This document shows, in pieces, positions 53,820 through 63,365 of a DNA stretch of 64,000 nucleotides. The stretch's first letter is position 1, and every line of letters begins with the position of its first letter. Made by a program: the position numbers and the translations under genes. Under the pieces are notes generated by a model that was not told the DNA's origin, ran no database searches, and was given only the letters and a program-made list of their open reading frames with translations. This stretch comes from Peteryoungia ipomoeae (GTDB lineage Bacteria > Pseudomonadota > Alphaproteobacteria > Rhizobiales > Rhizobiaceae), in the NCBI RefSeq assembly GCF_004912165.1, contig NZ_STGV01000005.1:248001-312000 (forward strand). The letters run 5' to 3'.

Positions 53820-56234
53820 ATGACACCAAATCCGGCAGCGGGCATGGCCCCGCCCATCGACCGAGAAAGCGAAGCCCGCTCGGCTCGCTATCGGGCCCTG
53901 CCGGGTATCGCCGATGAAATGCTGGATAACAAGGGCAATGTCCGCCCTGTCTGGCAACCGCTGCTGTCAGCCATCGAGACCATGTCGGACGAGGAACTGC
54001 ACGAGCGTTTTGCCCGCGCCGACCGCTATCTGCGCGATGCCGGCGTGTTTTATCGGGCCTATGGATCGAGCGGATCGAGCGAGCGCGCCTGGCCCTTTTC
54101 CCATGTGCCGGTTCTGATTTCCGAAGCCGAATGGAAAACGGTGACCGAAGGGCTGATCCAGCGCGCCAACCTTCTCGAAGCTGTCGTTTCCGACATCTAC
54201 TCCGAAAACCGGCTGGTGCAGGAAGGCTTTCTGCCGCCGCAACTGATCGCCGCCAACCCGGAATTCCTGCGGCCGCTGGTCGGCATCAAGCCGGCAGGTG
54301 GGCATTATCTGCATTTCTGTTCCTTCGAGATCGGCCGCGGCCCGGATGGCAACTGGTGGGTGCTCGCCGACCGCACCCAGGCCCCCTCGGGTGCCGGTTT
54401 TGCGCTGGAAAACCGCGTGGCGACGACACGCGCCTTTTCCGATCTCTACGCGGAAACGCATGTCCATCGTCTGGCCTCCTTCTTTGGCAATTTCCGCAAG
54501 GCCCTGCAGAGCCGCACGCGCAGCAACGACGAGCGCATCGCCGTTCTCTCCCCCGGCCCCGCCAACGAGACCTATTTCGAACACGCCTATATCGCCCGCT
54601 ATCTTGGCATCATGCTTCTGGAAGGCGAGGATCTGACGGTTGTCGACGGCAAGGTCATGGTGCGCACGGTCGCCGGCCTCAAACCCGTCAGCGTGCTGTG
54701 GCGCCGTCTCGATGCTGCCTTCGCCGATCCGCTCGAACTGGACCAGACCTCTTATATCGGCACGCCCGGCATGGTCGAGGCGCTGCGCAACGGCTCCGTC
54801 ACCTTCGTCAACGCACTCGGCTCCGGCATTCTCGAGACGCGCGCCATGCTCGCGTTCATGCCAACACTCTCGCGTCATCTTTTGAATGAGGAGCTGAAGC
54901 TTCCCTCCATTGCCACCTGGTGGTGCGGCCAGAAAGCCGAACGCGAGCATGTTGCGCGCAATCTCGACAAGATGGTGATCGGCTCGGCCTTCTCGCGGCT
55001 GCCCTTCTTCGATGATAACGGCTATTCCGTTCTGGGGTCACGATACGAGGACCCTCACCACCGCAGCGCCAGCGAATGGCTGGATATCGAGGCAGGCAAT
55101 CTCGTCGGCCAGGAAGTCGTGACCTTGTCGACCACACCCGCGATGGTCAATGGTCGGCTGACCCCGCGGCCGATGAGCCTTCGGGTATACGCTGCCCGCA
55201 CGCGCGACGGCTGGGAAATCATGCCGGGCGGCTTTGCCCGCATCGGCAGCGGAGACGATGCCTCGGCAATCGCCATGCAGGCGGGCGGCAATGCAGCAGA
55301 CGTCTGGATCGTCTCCGACCGCCCGGTCGAGCGCACGTCGCTGCTGCCGGCGGAAGAGACCTTCACCCGCAACATGCCCGGCAACCTGCCGAGCCGCGCC
55401 GCCGACAACCTCTTCTGGCTCGGACGCTACATCGAGCGGGCCGAAGGCGTCTTGCGCATTCTGCGCGCCTGGCACGCCCGCTTCGCCGAGACCGCAGACA
55501 AGAACCAGCCGCTGCTCGCCTTCGTCGCGGCCTATCTCGAATCTATCGACGTCGACCCGATCGAGGGCACGCCGGACAGCCTGCTGCGCAGCTTCGACAG
55601 CGCCGTCTATTCCGCCAGCAACATCCGCGACCGCTTTTCGCCTGATGGGTGGCTGGCGCTGAACGATCTGTCGAAAACCGCCAAACGCTTCCACGAGCAT
55701 GTCAAACCGGGCGACGATGTCGCCCATGCCATGACGGTGCTACTGCGCAAGCTCGCGGGCTTTGCCGGCCTCGTGCACGAGAACATGTATCGCTTCACCG
55801 GCTGGCGCTTCCTGACGCTTGGCCGCATGATCGAACGCGGCCTGCACATGACGCGGCTTCTGGGCCACATGAGCGGACCCGACGCGCCCGATGGTGCGCT
55901 CGACATGCTGCTCGAAATCGGCGACAACGTCATGACCCACCGCCGCCGCTACAATGTCTCGACGGCCCGTCTCACAGTCACCGACCTTCTCGCGCTCGAC
56001 CAGCTCAATCCGCGCTCCATCCTGTTCCAGCTGAACGAAATCAGGGTCGAGATCGAGCAATTGCCCAATGCCATGGTGAATGGACAGATGTCGAACCTGA
56101 TGCGTGAGGCCGTCAAGCTGCATTCGGGTCTCGCCGTTCGGACACCCGAGGCGATGTCCAGCGACGTCTATGTCGATCTGGAGCGCGAACTGGAAAAGCT
56201 GTCCGACATTCTTGCACGCACCTATCTGAGCTGA
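53820..56234 (+). CDS. Circularly permuted ATP-grasp ligase fused to an Alpha-E domain
   Basis: An 804-residue protein. Residues ~20-490 form the circularly permuted ATP-grasp type 2 domain (COG2308-like): WPFSHVPVLISEAEWK, GNWWVLADRTQAPSGAGFALEN and then RRLDAAFADPLELDQTS. Residues ~500-804 form the Alpha-E domain (COG2307-like): LFWLGRYIERAEGVLRILR, LTVTDLLALDQLNPRSILF. The two are often separate genes and are fused here. The ATP-grasp part predicts carboxylate-amine ligation. It sits between two transglutaminase-type genes with gaps of only 3-4 bp, strongly suggesting one pathway. Confidence 0.91.
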   Translation: MTPNPAAGMAPPIDRESEARSARYRALPGIADEMLDNKGNVRPVWQPLLSAIETMSDEELHERFARADRYLRDAGVFYRAYGSSGSSERAWPFSHVPVLISEAEWKTVTEGLIQRANLLEAVVSDIYSENRLVQEGFLPPQLIAANPEFLRPLVGIKPAGGHYLHFCSFEIGRGPDGNWWVLADRTQAPSGAGFALENRVATTRAFSDLYAETHVHRLASFFGNFRKALQSRTRSNDERIAVLSPGPANETYFEHAYIARYLGIMLLEGEDLTVVDGKVMVRTVAGLKPVSVLWRRLDAAFADPLELDQTSYIGTPGMVEALRNGSVTFVNALGSGILETRAMLAFMPTLSRHLLNEELKLPSIATWWCGQKAEREHVARNLDKMVIGSAFSRLPFFDDNGYSVLGSRYEDPHHRSASEWLDIEAGNLVGQEVVTLSTTPAMVNGRLTPRPMSLRVYAARTRDGWEIMPGGFARIGSGDDASAIAMQAGGNAADVWIVSDRPVERTSLLPAEETFTRNMPGNLPSRAADNLFWLGRYIERAEGVLRILRAWHARFAETADKNQPLLAFVAAYLESIDVDPIEGTPDSLLRSFDSAVYSASNIRDRFSPDGWLALNDLSKTAKRFHEHVKPGDDVAHAMTVLLRKLAGFAGLVHENMYRFTGWRFLTLGRMIERGLHMTRLLGHMSGPDAPDGALDMLLEIGDNVMTHRRRYNVSTARLTVTDLLALDQLNPRSILFQLNEIRVEIEQLPNAMVNGQMSNLMREAVKLHSGLAVRTPEAMSSDVYVDLERELEKLSDILARTYLS

Positions 56235-56237
56235 TCC

Positions 56238-57119
56238 ATGCTCTACGACATATCCCTCTCGATCGGTTATGAATACGAGGTTCCGGCGACAGGCGCGCAT
56301 CACATGCTTCGCCTCTTGCCACTCTCCCTGCCCGAGCGGCAGAGACTGGTGGCGGGCTCGATCTCGATATCACCCAATCCGGACGAGCTCATGGCCTTTG
56401 ACGATTTCTTCGGCCACCAGACCAGCCATGCCATTTTGCGCGCGCCGCATGAGCGGCTGGATGTGAAGATGCAGGCTCGCGTGGCCGTGCAACACCAGAC
56501 GACGGGTGCCGACTTTTCCCCGCTTCTCGACCGGTTGGCGATGGATATCGCGGAGACCTGGTCGCTTGAACCGCACTCGCCACATCACTTCATCGGTCCA
56601 AGCCCGCGGCTCGCTCGCGATGCTCGGATCGAGGCCTATGCGAGGGAAAGCGCCAAACCAAGCCTTACGGTGCGCCAGATCGCCGAAGAACTCTGCACTC
56701 GCATTCACCGCGACTTCACCTATGATAGCGAGGCAACGACGGTCGACACCACGCCGGGCGAAGCCTTTTCTTCAAAGCGTGGCGTTTGTCAGGATTTCGC
56801 CCATGTCATGATCGTGGCGCTGCGCAGCCTCGGCATTCCCGCCGGCTATGTCAGCGGCTTCCTGCGCACCATACCGCCGCCGGGCAAGGAGCGGCTGGAG
56901 GGTGCGGATGCCATGCATGCCTGGGTCAGGGTCTGGTGTGGCACGCTCACAGGCTGGTTGGAATATGATCCGACCAATGATATACCGGCCGGCACAGACC
57001 ATATTGTCGTCGGTTATGGCCGGGATTATGCCGATGTCGCGCCTGTCATCGGCGTCCTGAAAAGCTACGGCTCACACACGACCGTCCAGGCCGTAGACGT
57101 AATACCAATAGCTTTATAA
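56238..57119 (+). CDS. Transglutaminase-like cysteine peptidase
   Basis: A 293-residue transglutaminase-superfamily protein with an N-terminal bacterial transglutaminase-like segment (MLYDISLSIGYEYEVPATGAHH). The catalytic domain has Cys184 (KRGVCQDFAHVMIVAL), His227 (DAMHAWVRVW) and Asp244 (EYDPTND), so the triad is complete. Bacterial members more often hydrolyse peptides than cross-link them. It is the last gene of the operon, 3 bp after the ATP-grasp/Alpha-E gene. It could release or trim the product of the ligases. Confidence 0.91.
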   Translation: MLYDISLSIGYEYEVPATGAHHMLRLLPLSLPERQRLVAGSISISPNPDELMAFDDFFGHQTSHAILRAPHERLDVKMQARVAVQHQTTGADFSPLLDRLAMDIAETWSLEPHSPHHFIGPSPRLARDARIEAYARESAKPSLTVRQIAEELCTRIHRDFTYDSEATTVDTTPGEAFSSKRGVCQDFAHVMIVALRSLGIPAGYVSGFLRTIPPPGKERLEGADAMHAWVRVWCGTLTGWLEYDPTNDIPAGTDHIVVGYGRDYADVAPVIGVLKSYGSHTTVQAVDVIPIAL

Positions 57120-57219
57120 GGCTTTCCTTCGCGTTTGCTCAAATTTTAAGCTTTTGCTTAAGCGCGATGAAATCTCTGTCTGTCATAAAGCCTCCAAACC
57201 CTGCCTTTGGATGGACAAA

Positions 57220-58458
57220 ATGACTGGACGCAAGACTGACAAGCGGTTTTCGTTTCGCCGACTGATCGAAGATCGGGGCGGCAACTTCGCCATGATGACG
57301 GCGATCTTGCTACCCGTCACTTTGGGCACCGTTGGCGTTGCCATGGATTACAACAACCTGATCCAGGTGAAGAGCGCGCTTCAGGACGCAGCCGACTCGG
57401 CAGCCCTCGCAGCCGCCTCGGCAATGGCCCACAAGGGCATGTCGGACACTGAGGCCATGGAGCTTGCCAAGAACTTCTATGCCGCCCAGTACAAAAACCT
57501 GCGCGGCACCGCCGATGCCGTCCCCGGCCAGGAAGACGAGTTCGCGATGGACCTTGGCAAAAATGCCGTGGCATCGGTGAACAAGGTCAGCGGGAAGAAC
57601 CTCGACGAATATGATGTCACCGTGAAGGGCACTGTGGACGTCCCCACAAACGCCTTCACGTCGCTACTCGGCTTCAAGTCTGTCAAGGTTTCGGTCGTAT
57701 CGACCGCAAAATCTCAGAAAGAAGAAAAGAGCGCATTGTCGATGTACCTGGTGCTCGATGAGTCCGGATCGATGGCCTTCGCCACGAATACTATCCTATC
57801 CGCCACCAAGGCGTGCAAAAACTATTACTCTACCAATTGGGGCAACAAAGATAAGGTCAAAGCCTCAACGCCTTGCTTCGTGACAAAGATGTCGGCACTG
57901 AAAACAGCAGCTGGCGTGATGTTCTCCACGCTTGAAGCGGAAGCGGTTAAAGGGACATTTGTCCGGCTCGGTGCGGCCTCTTACAATGCGGGGCAAATGG
58001 GCAAAACCGACATTGGGCCAGGTACAGCCACCGCGTCGAAATACGTAACGGCCCTGCCAGTGGAGCCGTCAGGTGGCACTGATGCGCTCGCCGCCCTGGA
58101 CACCGCTATCAAAGCAATAATGGACAAGAAGGAAGCAGACGAGCACGAAAAAAATGGTGTGTCCCAGTTTTCGCGCTACATCGTCCTGATGACCGACGGC
58201 GAAATGACCGGCAACAGTGCCTCCTGGAACAGCACGATCGACAACAATGTCCGCAAAAAATGCGCTGAGGCTAAAAAGGCTGATATCCGCATTTTCACCG
58301 TCGCCTTCATGGCTCCACAGAGGGGCAAAGATCTGCTCGAAGCATGTGCCTCAAGCCTCACCGACGCCAAAACGCCTGACGACATGTCGGGCCTCGTGAG
58401 TGCCTTCCAAGACATCGCCAAGGAAGCAACCAAGGCCACGACGCGCCTCGTAAACTGA
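57220..58458 (+). CDS. TadE/TadG-like membrane protein with vWA domain
   Basis: A 412-residue protein of the Tad-associated class. The N-terminus has RRLIEDRGGNFAMMTAILLPV, a pilin-like hydrophobic helix (~22-42) with the Glu-free but typical 'NFA' start, followed by a TadG-type segment rich in Ala (ALQDAADSAALAAASAMA). A von Willebrand A domain follows, with MIDAS motif VLDESGSMAF and the Asp in LMTDGEMTG. Together these suggest a surface or secreted adhesin-like protein. No other tad genes are present. The start (57220, or 57211) is uncertain. Confidence 0.78.
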   Translation: MTGRKTDKRFSFRRLIEDRGGNFAMMTAILLPVTLGTVGVAMDYNNLIQVKSALQDAADSAALAAASAMAHKGMSDTEAMELAKNFYAAQYKNLRGTADAVPGQEDEFAMDLGKNAVASVNKVSGKNLDEYDVTVKGTVDVPTNAFTSLLGFKSVKVSVVSTAKSQKEEKSALSMYLVLDESGSMAFATNTILSATKACKNYYSTNWGNKDKVKASTPCFVTKMSALKTAAGVMFSTLEAEAVKGTFVRLGAASYNAGQMGKTDIGPGTATASKYVTALPVEPSGGTDALAALDTAIKAIMDKKEADEHEKNGVSQFSRYIVLMTDGEMTGNSASWNSTIDNNVRKKCAEAKKADIRIFTVAFMAPQRGKDLLEACASSLTDAKTPDDMSGLVSAFQDIAKEATKATTRLVN

Positions 58459-58481
58459 GCGCACGACACCTGCCATCCGAA

Positions 58482-58508
58482 AACCGCGCCCCTCCGGCGC
58501 GGTTTTTT
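58482..58508 (+). terminator. Terminator after the vWA gene
   Basis: A 9-bp stem AACCGCGCC/GGCGCGGTT with loop CCTCC, followed by six T. Confidence 0.85.
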
Positions 58509-58674
58509 GTTTCGGCACCAGACCTGCCGCGCACTGCAGCCCGCGCCCTTTGCAGGAACAATCCCAACTCGCATGTTGCAAGCCGCTCAGATCAATGCGT
58601 AAACTCGTCTGACAGCGGGCGGCGCCGAACCTTGTTGCGGCGGCGGCCTGCACCCACACTTCGTCAGGCGGCCC

Positions 58675-61137
58675 ATGATCAAGACCCCCCACAAAGTCGA
58701 TCTTCCCCTTCCAAAGCGCGAGGTCTCCGATCCCGCCTCGCTCGCCGCGGAGATCATGGAGAAGCTGACCTATGCGATCGGCAAGGATGCCAAGGTCGCA
58801 ACCCCGCATGACTGGCTGACCGCGACCATTCTCGTGGTGCGTGACCGGGTGATCGACACCTGGATGGAATCGACCCGCACCACCTATCAGAACAACGGCA
58901 AGCGGGTTTACTACCTGTCGCTGGAATTTCTCATCGGCCGGCTTTTGCGCGACGCCATGTCCAATCTCGGCTTGATGGATGACATCCGCTCGGCGCTGCA
59001 GTCGCTTTCCGTCGAATTCGACGTCATCGCCGGGCTTGAGCCGGACGCAGCCCTTGGCAATGGCGGTCTGGGACGGCTTGCCGCCTGCTTCATGGAGAGC
59101 ATGGCGACCGTCAACATTCCTGCGTATGGTTATGGCATCCGTTATGTACACGGCCTTTTCCGCCAGCAGATGGCCGAGGGCTGGCAGGTGGAACTGCCCG
59201 AGACATGGCTTGCCCACGGCAACCCTTGGGAATTCGAGCGGCGCGAAAGCTCCTATGAAGTCGGCTTCGGCGGCGCCGTGGAGACCGTCGACGGACCGGA
59301 TGGCGAACCGCACTATGTCTGGAAGCAGGCGGAGCGGGTGATCGCCACGGCCTACGATACGCCAGCCGTCGGCTGGCGCGGCGAGCGCGTCAACACGCTG
59401 CGCCTCTGGTCCGCCCAGCCGATAGACCCGATCCTGCTGGCCGCCTTCAATGCCGGCGACCATATCGGCGCGCTTCGCGAAAGCAACAAGGCGGAATCGC
59501 TGACCCGCGTGCTCTACCCGGCAGACGCCACGCCGGCGGGTCAGGAACTTCGGCTGCGCCAGGAGTTCTTCTTCTGCTCGGCCTCATTGCAGGACATCGT
59601 GCGCCGCCATCTGCAACAGGGCAACTCGCTTGCGCAACTGCCGGAAAAGGTGGCGATCCAGCTCAATGACACGCATCCCGCCGTTTCGGTCGTCGAGCTG
59701 ATGCGCCTCTTGATCGATGTGCATGGCGTGGCCTTTGAAGAAGCCTTTGAGATCACCTCGAAGACATTTTCCTACACCAATCACACGCTCTTGCCGGAAG
59801 CCTTGGAAAGCTGGCCGGTTCCGCTGTTCGAGCGCCTCCTGCCGCGCCACATGCAGTTGGTCTATGCCATCAACGCCAAGATCCTGCTTGATGCCCGCAA
59901 GAAGCGCGGCTTCACCGATCACGAGATCCGCCAGATCTCGCTGATCGAGGAAAGCGGCGAACGTCGCGTGCGCATGGGCAATCTCGCCTTCATGGGCTCG
60001 CATTCGGTCAACGGCGTTTCGGCGCTCCATACCGAGCTGATGAAGGAAACGGTGTTTGCCGACCTGCACAAACTCTATCCGACCCGCATCAACAACAAGA
60101 CCAACGGCATCACACCCCGTCGCTGGCTGATGCAGTGCAATCCGGGGCTGACCGATCTGATCACCGAGGCAATCGGCCCGGCATTCCTCGACGACACCTC
60201 TAAGCTCACCGAACTTGATGCCTTTGCAGACGATGCAAGCTTTCAGGAGAAGTTCGCGGCAATCAAACGCGCCAACAAGCAGCAGCTTGCGAGCCTGGTG
60301 TCGGGTCGCATGGGCATCCGTCTCGATCCCTCGGCGATGTTCGACATCCAGATCAAGCGCATCCACGAATACAAACGCCAGCTTCTCAATATTATCGAGA
60401 CGGTGGCGCTGTTCGATCAGATCCGCTCGCATCCCGAGCGCGACTGGGTTCCGCGCGTCAAGCTCTTTGCCGGCAAGGCGGCACCCAGCTACCACAATGC
60501 CAAGCTGATCATCAAACTGGCCAATGATGTGGCCCGCGTGATCAACAACGATCCCTCGGTTCGCGGCCTGCTCAAGGTCGTCTTCGTGCCCAACTACAAT
60601 GTCTCGCTGGCCGAGGTCATGGTGCCGGCCGCCGACCTCTCCGAACAAATTTCGACCGCCGGCATGGAAGCCTCTGGAACCGGCAACATGAAGTTCGCGT
60701 TGAACGGGGCATTGACCATCGGAACGCTCGATGGCGCCAATGTCGAAATGCGCGACCATGTGGGAGAGGACAACATCGTGATCTTTGGAATGACGGCTGA
60801 CCAAGTCGGCCGGGTGCGCGCTGAGGGCCATAACCCTCAAGCCGCGATCGAGGCATCTCCCGAATTGCAGCAGGCCCTTTCGGCCATTGCGTCCGGCGTC
60901 TTCTCGCCTGACGATCGTGACCGCTATACCGGCCTTGTCGACGGCCTGTATCACCATGACTGGTTCATGGTAGCCGCAGATTTTGACGCCTATGCCCGCG
61001 CCCAGCGCCAGGTCGACGCGATCTGGACAGACGAGGCCGCCTGGTATTCCAAGACCATCCGCAACACCGCCCGCATGGGCTGGTTCTCCTCGGATCGCAC
61101 CATCCGCCAATACAACGAAGACATCTGGAGAGCATGA
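58675..61137 (+). CDS. glgP: Glycogen phosphorylase
   Basis: This 820-residue enzyme phosphorolyses glycogen to glucose-1-phosphate. Signatures are RTTYQNNGKRVYYLSLEFLI, AALGNGGLGRLAACFMES, then IQLNDTHPAVSVVELMRLLI and the PLP-lysine block ASGTGNMKFALNGALTIGT. It has the full length of the family. Its TGA overlaps the glgB ATG by 4 bp (61134-61137), so the two are translationally coupled. It starts a glg operon (glgP-glgB-glgC), the order known from Agrobacterium. Confidence 0.97.
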   Translation: MIKTPHKVDLPLPKREVSDPASLAAEIMEKLTYAIGKDAKVATPHDWLTATILVVRDRVIDTWMESTRTTYQNNGKRVYYLSLEFLIGRLLRDAMSNLGLMDDIRSALQSLSVEFDVIAGLEPDAALGNGGLGRLAACFMESMATVNIPAYGYGIRYVHGLFRQQMAEGWQVELPETWLAHGNPWEFERRESSYEVGFGGAVETVDGPDGEPHYVWKQAERVIATAYDTPAVGWRGERVNTLRLWSAQPIDPILLAAFNAGDHIGALRESNKAESLTRVLYPADATPAGQELRLRQEFFFCSASLQDIVRRHLQQGNSLAQLPEKVAIQLNDTHPAVSVVELMRLLIDVHGVAFEEAFEITSKTFSYTNHTLLPEALESWPVPLFERLLPRHMQLVYAINAKILLDARKKRGFTDHEIRQISLIEESGERRVRMGNLAFMGSHSVNGVSALHTELMKETVFADLHKLYPTRINNKTNGITPRRWLMQCNPGLTDLITEAIGPAFLDDTSKLTELDAFADDASFQEKFAAIKRANKQQLASLVSGRMGIRLDPSAMFDIQIKRIHEYKRQLLNIIETVALFDQIRSHPERDWVPRVKLFAGKAAPSYHNAKLIIKLANDVARVINNDPSVRGLLKVVFVPNYNVSLAEVMVPAADLSEQISTAGMEASGTGNMKFALNGALTIGTLDGANVEMRDHVGEDNIVIFGMTADQVGRVRAEGHNPQAAIEASPELQQALSAIASGVFSPDDRDRYTGLVDGLYHHDWFMVAADFDAYARAQRQVDAIWTDEAAWYSKTIRNTARMGWFSSDRTIRQYNEDIWRA

Positions 61138-63353
61138 TGGCGAAATCGCCGAAGACGATCGGTGAAGACGCCAGGCCGGACATGCCGCCGGCAGCCGAAA
61201 TCGAGGCCATCATTCAGGGAACGCATGGCGATCCCTTTGGCTTTCTCGGCCCGCACGAAAGAGATGACGGCATTTATGTCGCCCGTTGCTTCATTCCGGG
61301 CGCCGAAACGGTGAGCGCCCACAGTCTCGCCGGCGACAAGCTTGGCGAACTCACGCATCACCACGATGCCGGTTTCTTTTCCGGCCCTGTCAGCCTCGAC
61401 GGCATTTATCCGCTGCGCTACCGCGCCACGCGCGGCGATGCCGAGTGGATGGTGACAGACCCCTACAGCTTCTGGCCCGTGCTGGGGCCGATGGATGACT
61501 ACTTCATCCGCGAAGGCTCGCACCTGCGCCTCTTCGACAAGATGGGCGCCCATCCGATCAAGCATCAGGGCGTCGACGGCTTCCATTTCGCCGTCTGGGC
61601 ACCGAATGCCCGCCGCGTTTCCGTCGTCGGCGACTTCAACGATTGGGATGGTCGCCGCCATGTCATGCGCCTGCGCCGCGATACCGGTATTTGGGAGATT
61701 TTCGCGCCTGATATTCGCGCCGGCACGCCTTACAAGTTCGAGATCGTCGGCCCGCATGGCGAACTCCTGCCCCTGAAGGCAGACCCCTTTGCCCGACGCG
61801 CCGAACTGAGGCCGAAGAACGCCTCGGTGACGACAAGCGAACTGCATCAGGACTGGGATGACGAAGCGCATCGCAAGCACTGGGCAAACGTCGACCAGCG
61901 CCGCCAGCCGATTTCCATCTACGAGGTGCATGCCGGTTCGTGGCAGCGCCGCGACGATGGCTCCATGCTGTCTTGGGATGAGATGGCCGAGCGCCTGATC
62001 CCCTACTGTGTCGACATGGGCTTCACCCATATCGAATTCCTGCCCGTGACCGAACACCCCTATGATCCGTCCTGGGGCTACCAGACGACGGGCCTTTACG
62101 CCCCGACTGCACGCTTCGGCGAACCTGAAGGTTTTGCCCGCTTCGTCAATGGCTGTCACAAGGTCGGCTTGAGCGTCATTCTCGACTGGGTACCCGCGCA
62201 TTTTCCGGTGGATGCGCACGGGCTTCGCCATTTCGACGGCACCGCCCTTTATGAGCATGCAGACCCGCGTCAGGGCTTCCACCCGGACTGGAACACCGCG
62301 ATCTACAACTTCGGTCGCCAGGAAGTTCTCTCCTACCTCATCAACAACGCACTCTATTGGGCGGAGAAGTTCCACCTCGACGGTTTGCGCGTCGATGCGG
62401 TCGCCTCGATGCTCTATCTCGATTACTCCCGCAAGGAAGGCGAGTGGATCCCCAACGAATATGGCGGGCGGGAAAACCTGGAAGCGGTGCGGTTCCTCCA
62501 GCAGATGAACCATCATGCCTATGGAAGCCATCCCGGCATCATGACGATTGCGGAAGAATCGACCTCATGGCCCAAGGTCTCGCAGCCGGTGCATGAGGGC
62601 GGCCTCGGCTTCGGCTTCAAGTGGAACATGGGCTTCATGCATGACACGCTGAGCTATTTCGCCCGCGATCCGATCTACCGCAAGCACCACCACAGCGAGA
62701 TCACCTTCGGCCTGCTCTACGCCTTCTCGGAGAATTTCGTCCTGCCGATCAGCCATGACGAGGTGGTGCATGGCAAGGGCTCGATGCTCGCCAAGATGCC
62801 CGGCGACGACTGGCAGAAGTTCGCCAATCTCCGAGCCTATTACGGCCTGATGTGGGGACATCCAGGCAAGAAACTGCTGTTCATGGGCCAGGAATTCGCA
62901 CAGTGGAGCGAATGGTCGGAAGAGCATTCGCTGGACTGGAATCTTCTGAACTTCGCGCCGCATGAAGGCATGCGCCGTCTGATCCGCGATCTGAACTTCA
63001 CCTACCGCGCAAAACCGGCGCTGCATGCCCGTGATTGCGAAGGCGAAGGCTTCGAATGGATCGTCGGCGACGACCAAGACAACTCGGTCTATGCCTGGCT
63101 GCGCAAGGCGCCCGGCGAAAAGACGGTGGCCGTGATCTGCAATCTGACGCCGAGCTATCACGAACGTTACGAATTGAGCTTGCCAGCGGCAGGCCGTTGG
63201 CGCGAAATACTGAACACGGACGCTGAAATCTATGGTGGCAGCGGCAAGGGCAATGGCGGGCGCGTGGAGGCGTATGCCACCGAGGGGGGCTGGGCGAAAG
63301 CCGGGGTCACGCTTCCACCACTCGCCGTCATCATGCTGGAATGGGAACACTAA
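61134..63353 (+). CDS. glgB: 1,4-alpha-glucan branching enzyme
   Basis: This 739-residue branching enzyme introduces alpha-1,6 branches into glycogen. An N1 carbohydrate-binding module is followed by CBM48 (FAVWAPNARRVSVVGDFNDWD). The GH13 catalytic domain has the nucleophile region DGLRVDAVASMLYLDY, the acid in IAEESTSWP and the His-Asp pair in LPISHDEVVHGKGS. A C-terminal beta domain closes the protein. The ATG at 61134 overlaps glgP; the ATG at 61137 is also possible. glgC starts 12 bp after the stop codon. Confidence 0.97.
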   Translation: MMAKSPKTIGEDARPDMPPAAEIEAIIQGTHGDPFGFLGPHERDDGIYVARCFIPGAETVSAHSLAGDKLGELTHHHDAGFFSGPVSLDGIYPLRYRATRGDAEWMVTDPYSFWPVLGPMDDYFIREGSHLRLFDKMGAHPIKHQGVDGFHFAVWAPNARRVSVVGDFNDWDGRRHVMRLRRDTGIWEIFAPDIRAGTPYKFEIVGPHGELLPLKADPFARRAELRPKNASVTTSELHQDWDDEAHRKHWANVDQRRQPISIYEVHAGSWQRRDDGSMLSWDEMAERLIPYCVDMGFTHIEFLPVTEHPYDPSWGYQTTGLYAPTARFGEPEGFARFVNGCHKVGLSVILDWVPAHFPVDAHGLRHFDGTALYEHADPRQGFHPDWNTAIYNFGRQEVLSYLINNALYWAEKFHLDGLRVDAVASMLYLDYSRKEGEWIPNEYGGRENLEAVRFLQQMNHHAYGSHPGIMTIAEESTSWPKVSQPVHEGGLGFGFKWNMGFMHDTLSYFARDPIYRKHHHSEITFGLLYAFSENFVLPISHDEVVHGKGSMLAKMPGDDWQKFANLRAYYGLMWGHPGKKLLFMGQEFAQWSEWSEEHSLDWNLLNFAPHEGMRRLIRDLNFTYRAKPALHARDCEGEGFEWIVGDDQDNSVYAWLRKAPGEKTVAVICNLTPSYHERYELSLPAAGRWREILNTDAEIYGGSGKGNGGRVEAYATEGGWAKAGVTLPPLAVIMLEWEH

Positions 63354-63365
63354 GGGGAGGATTAC

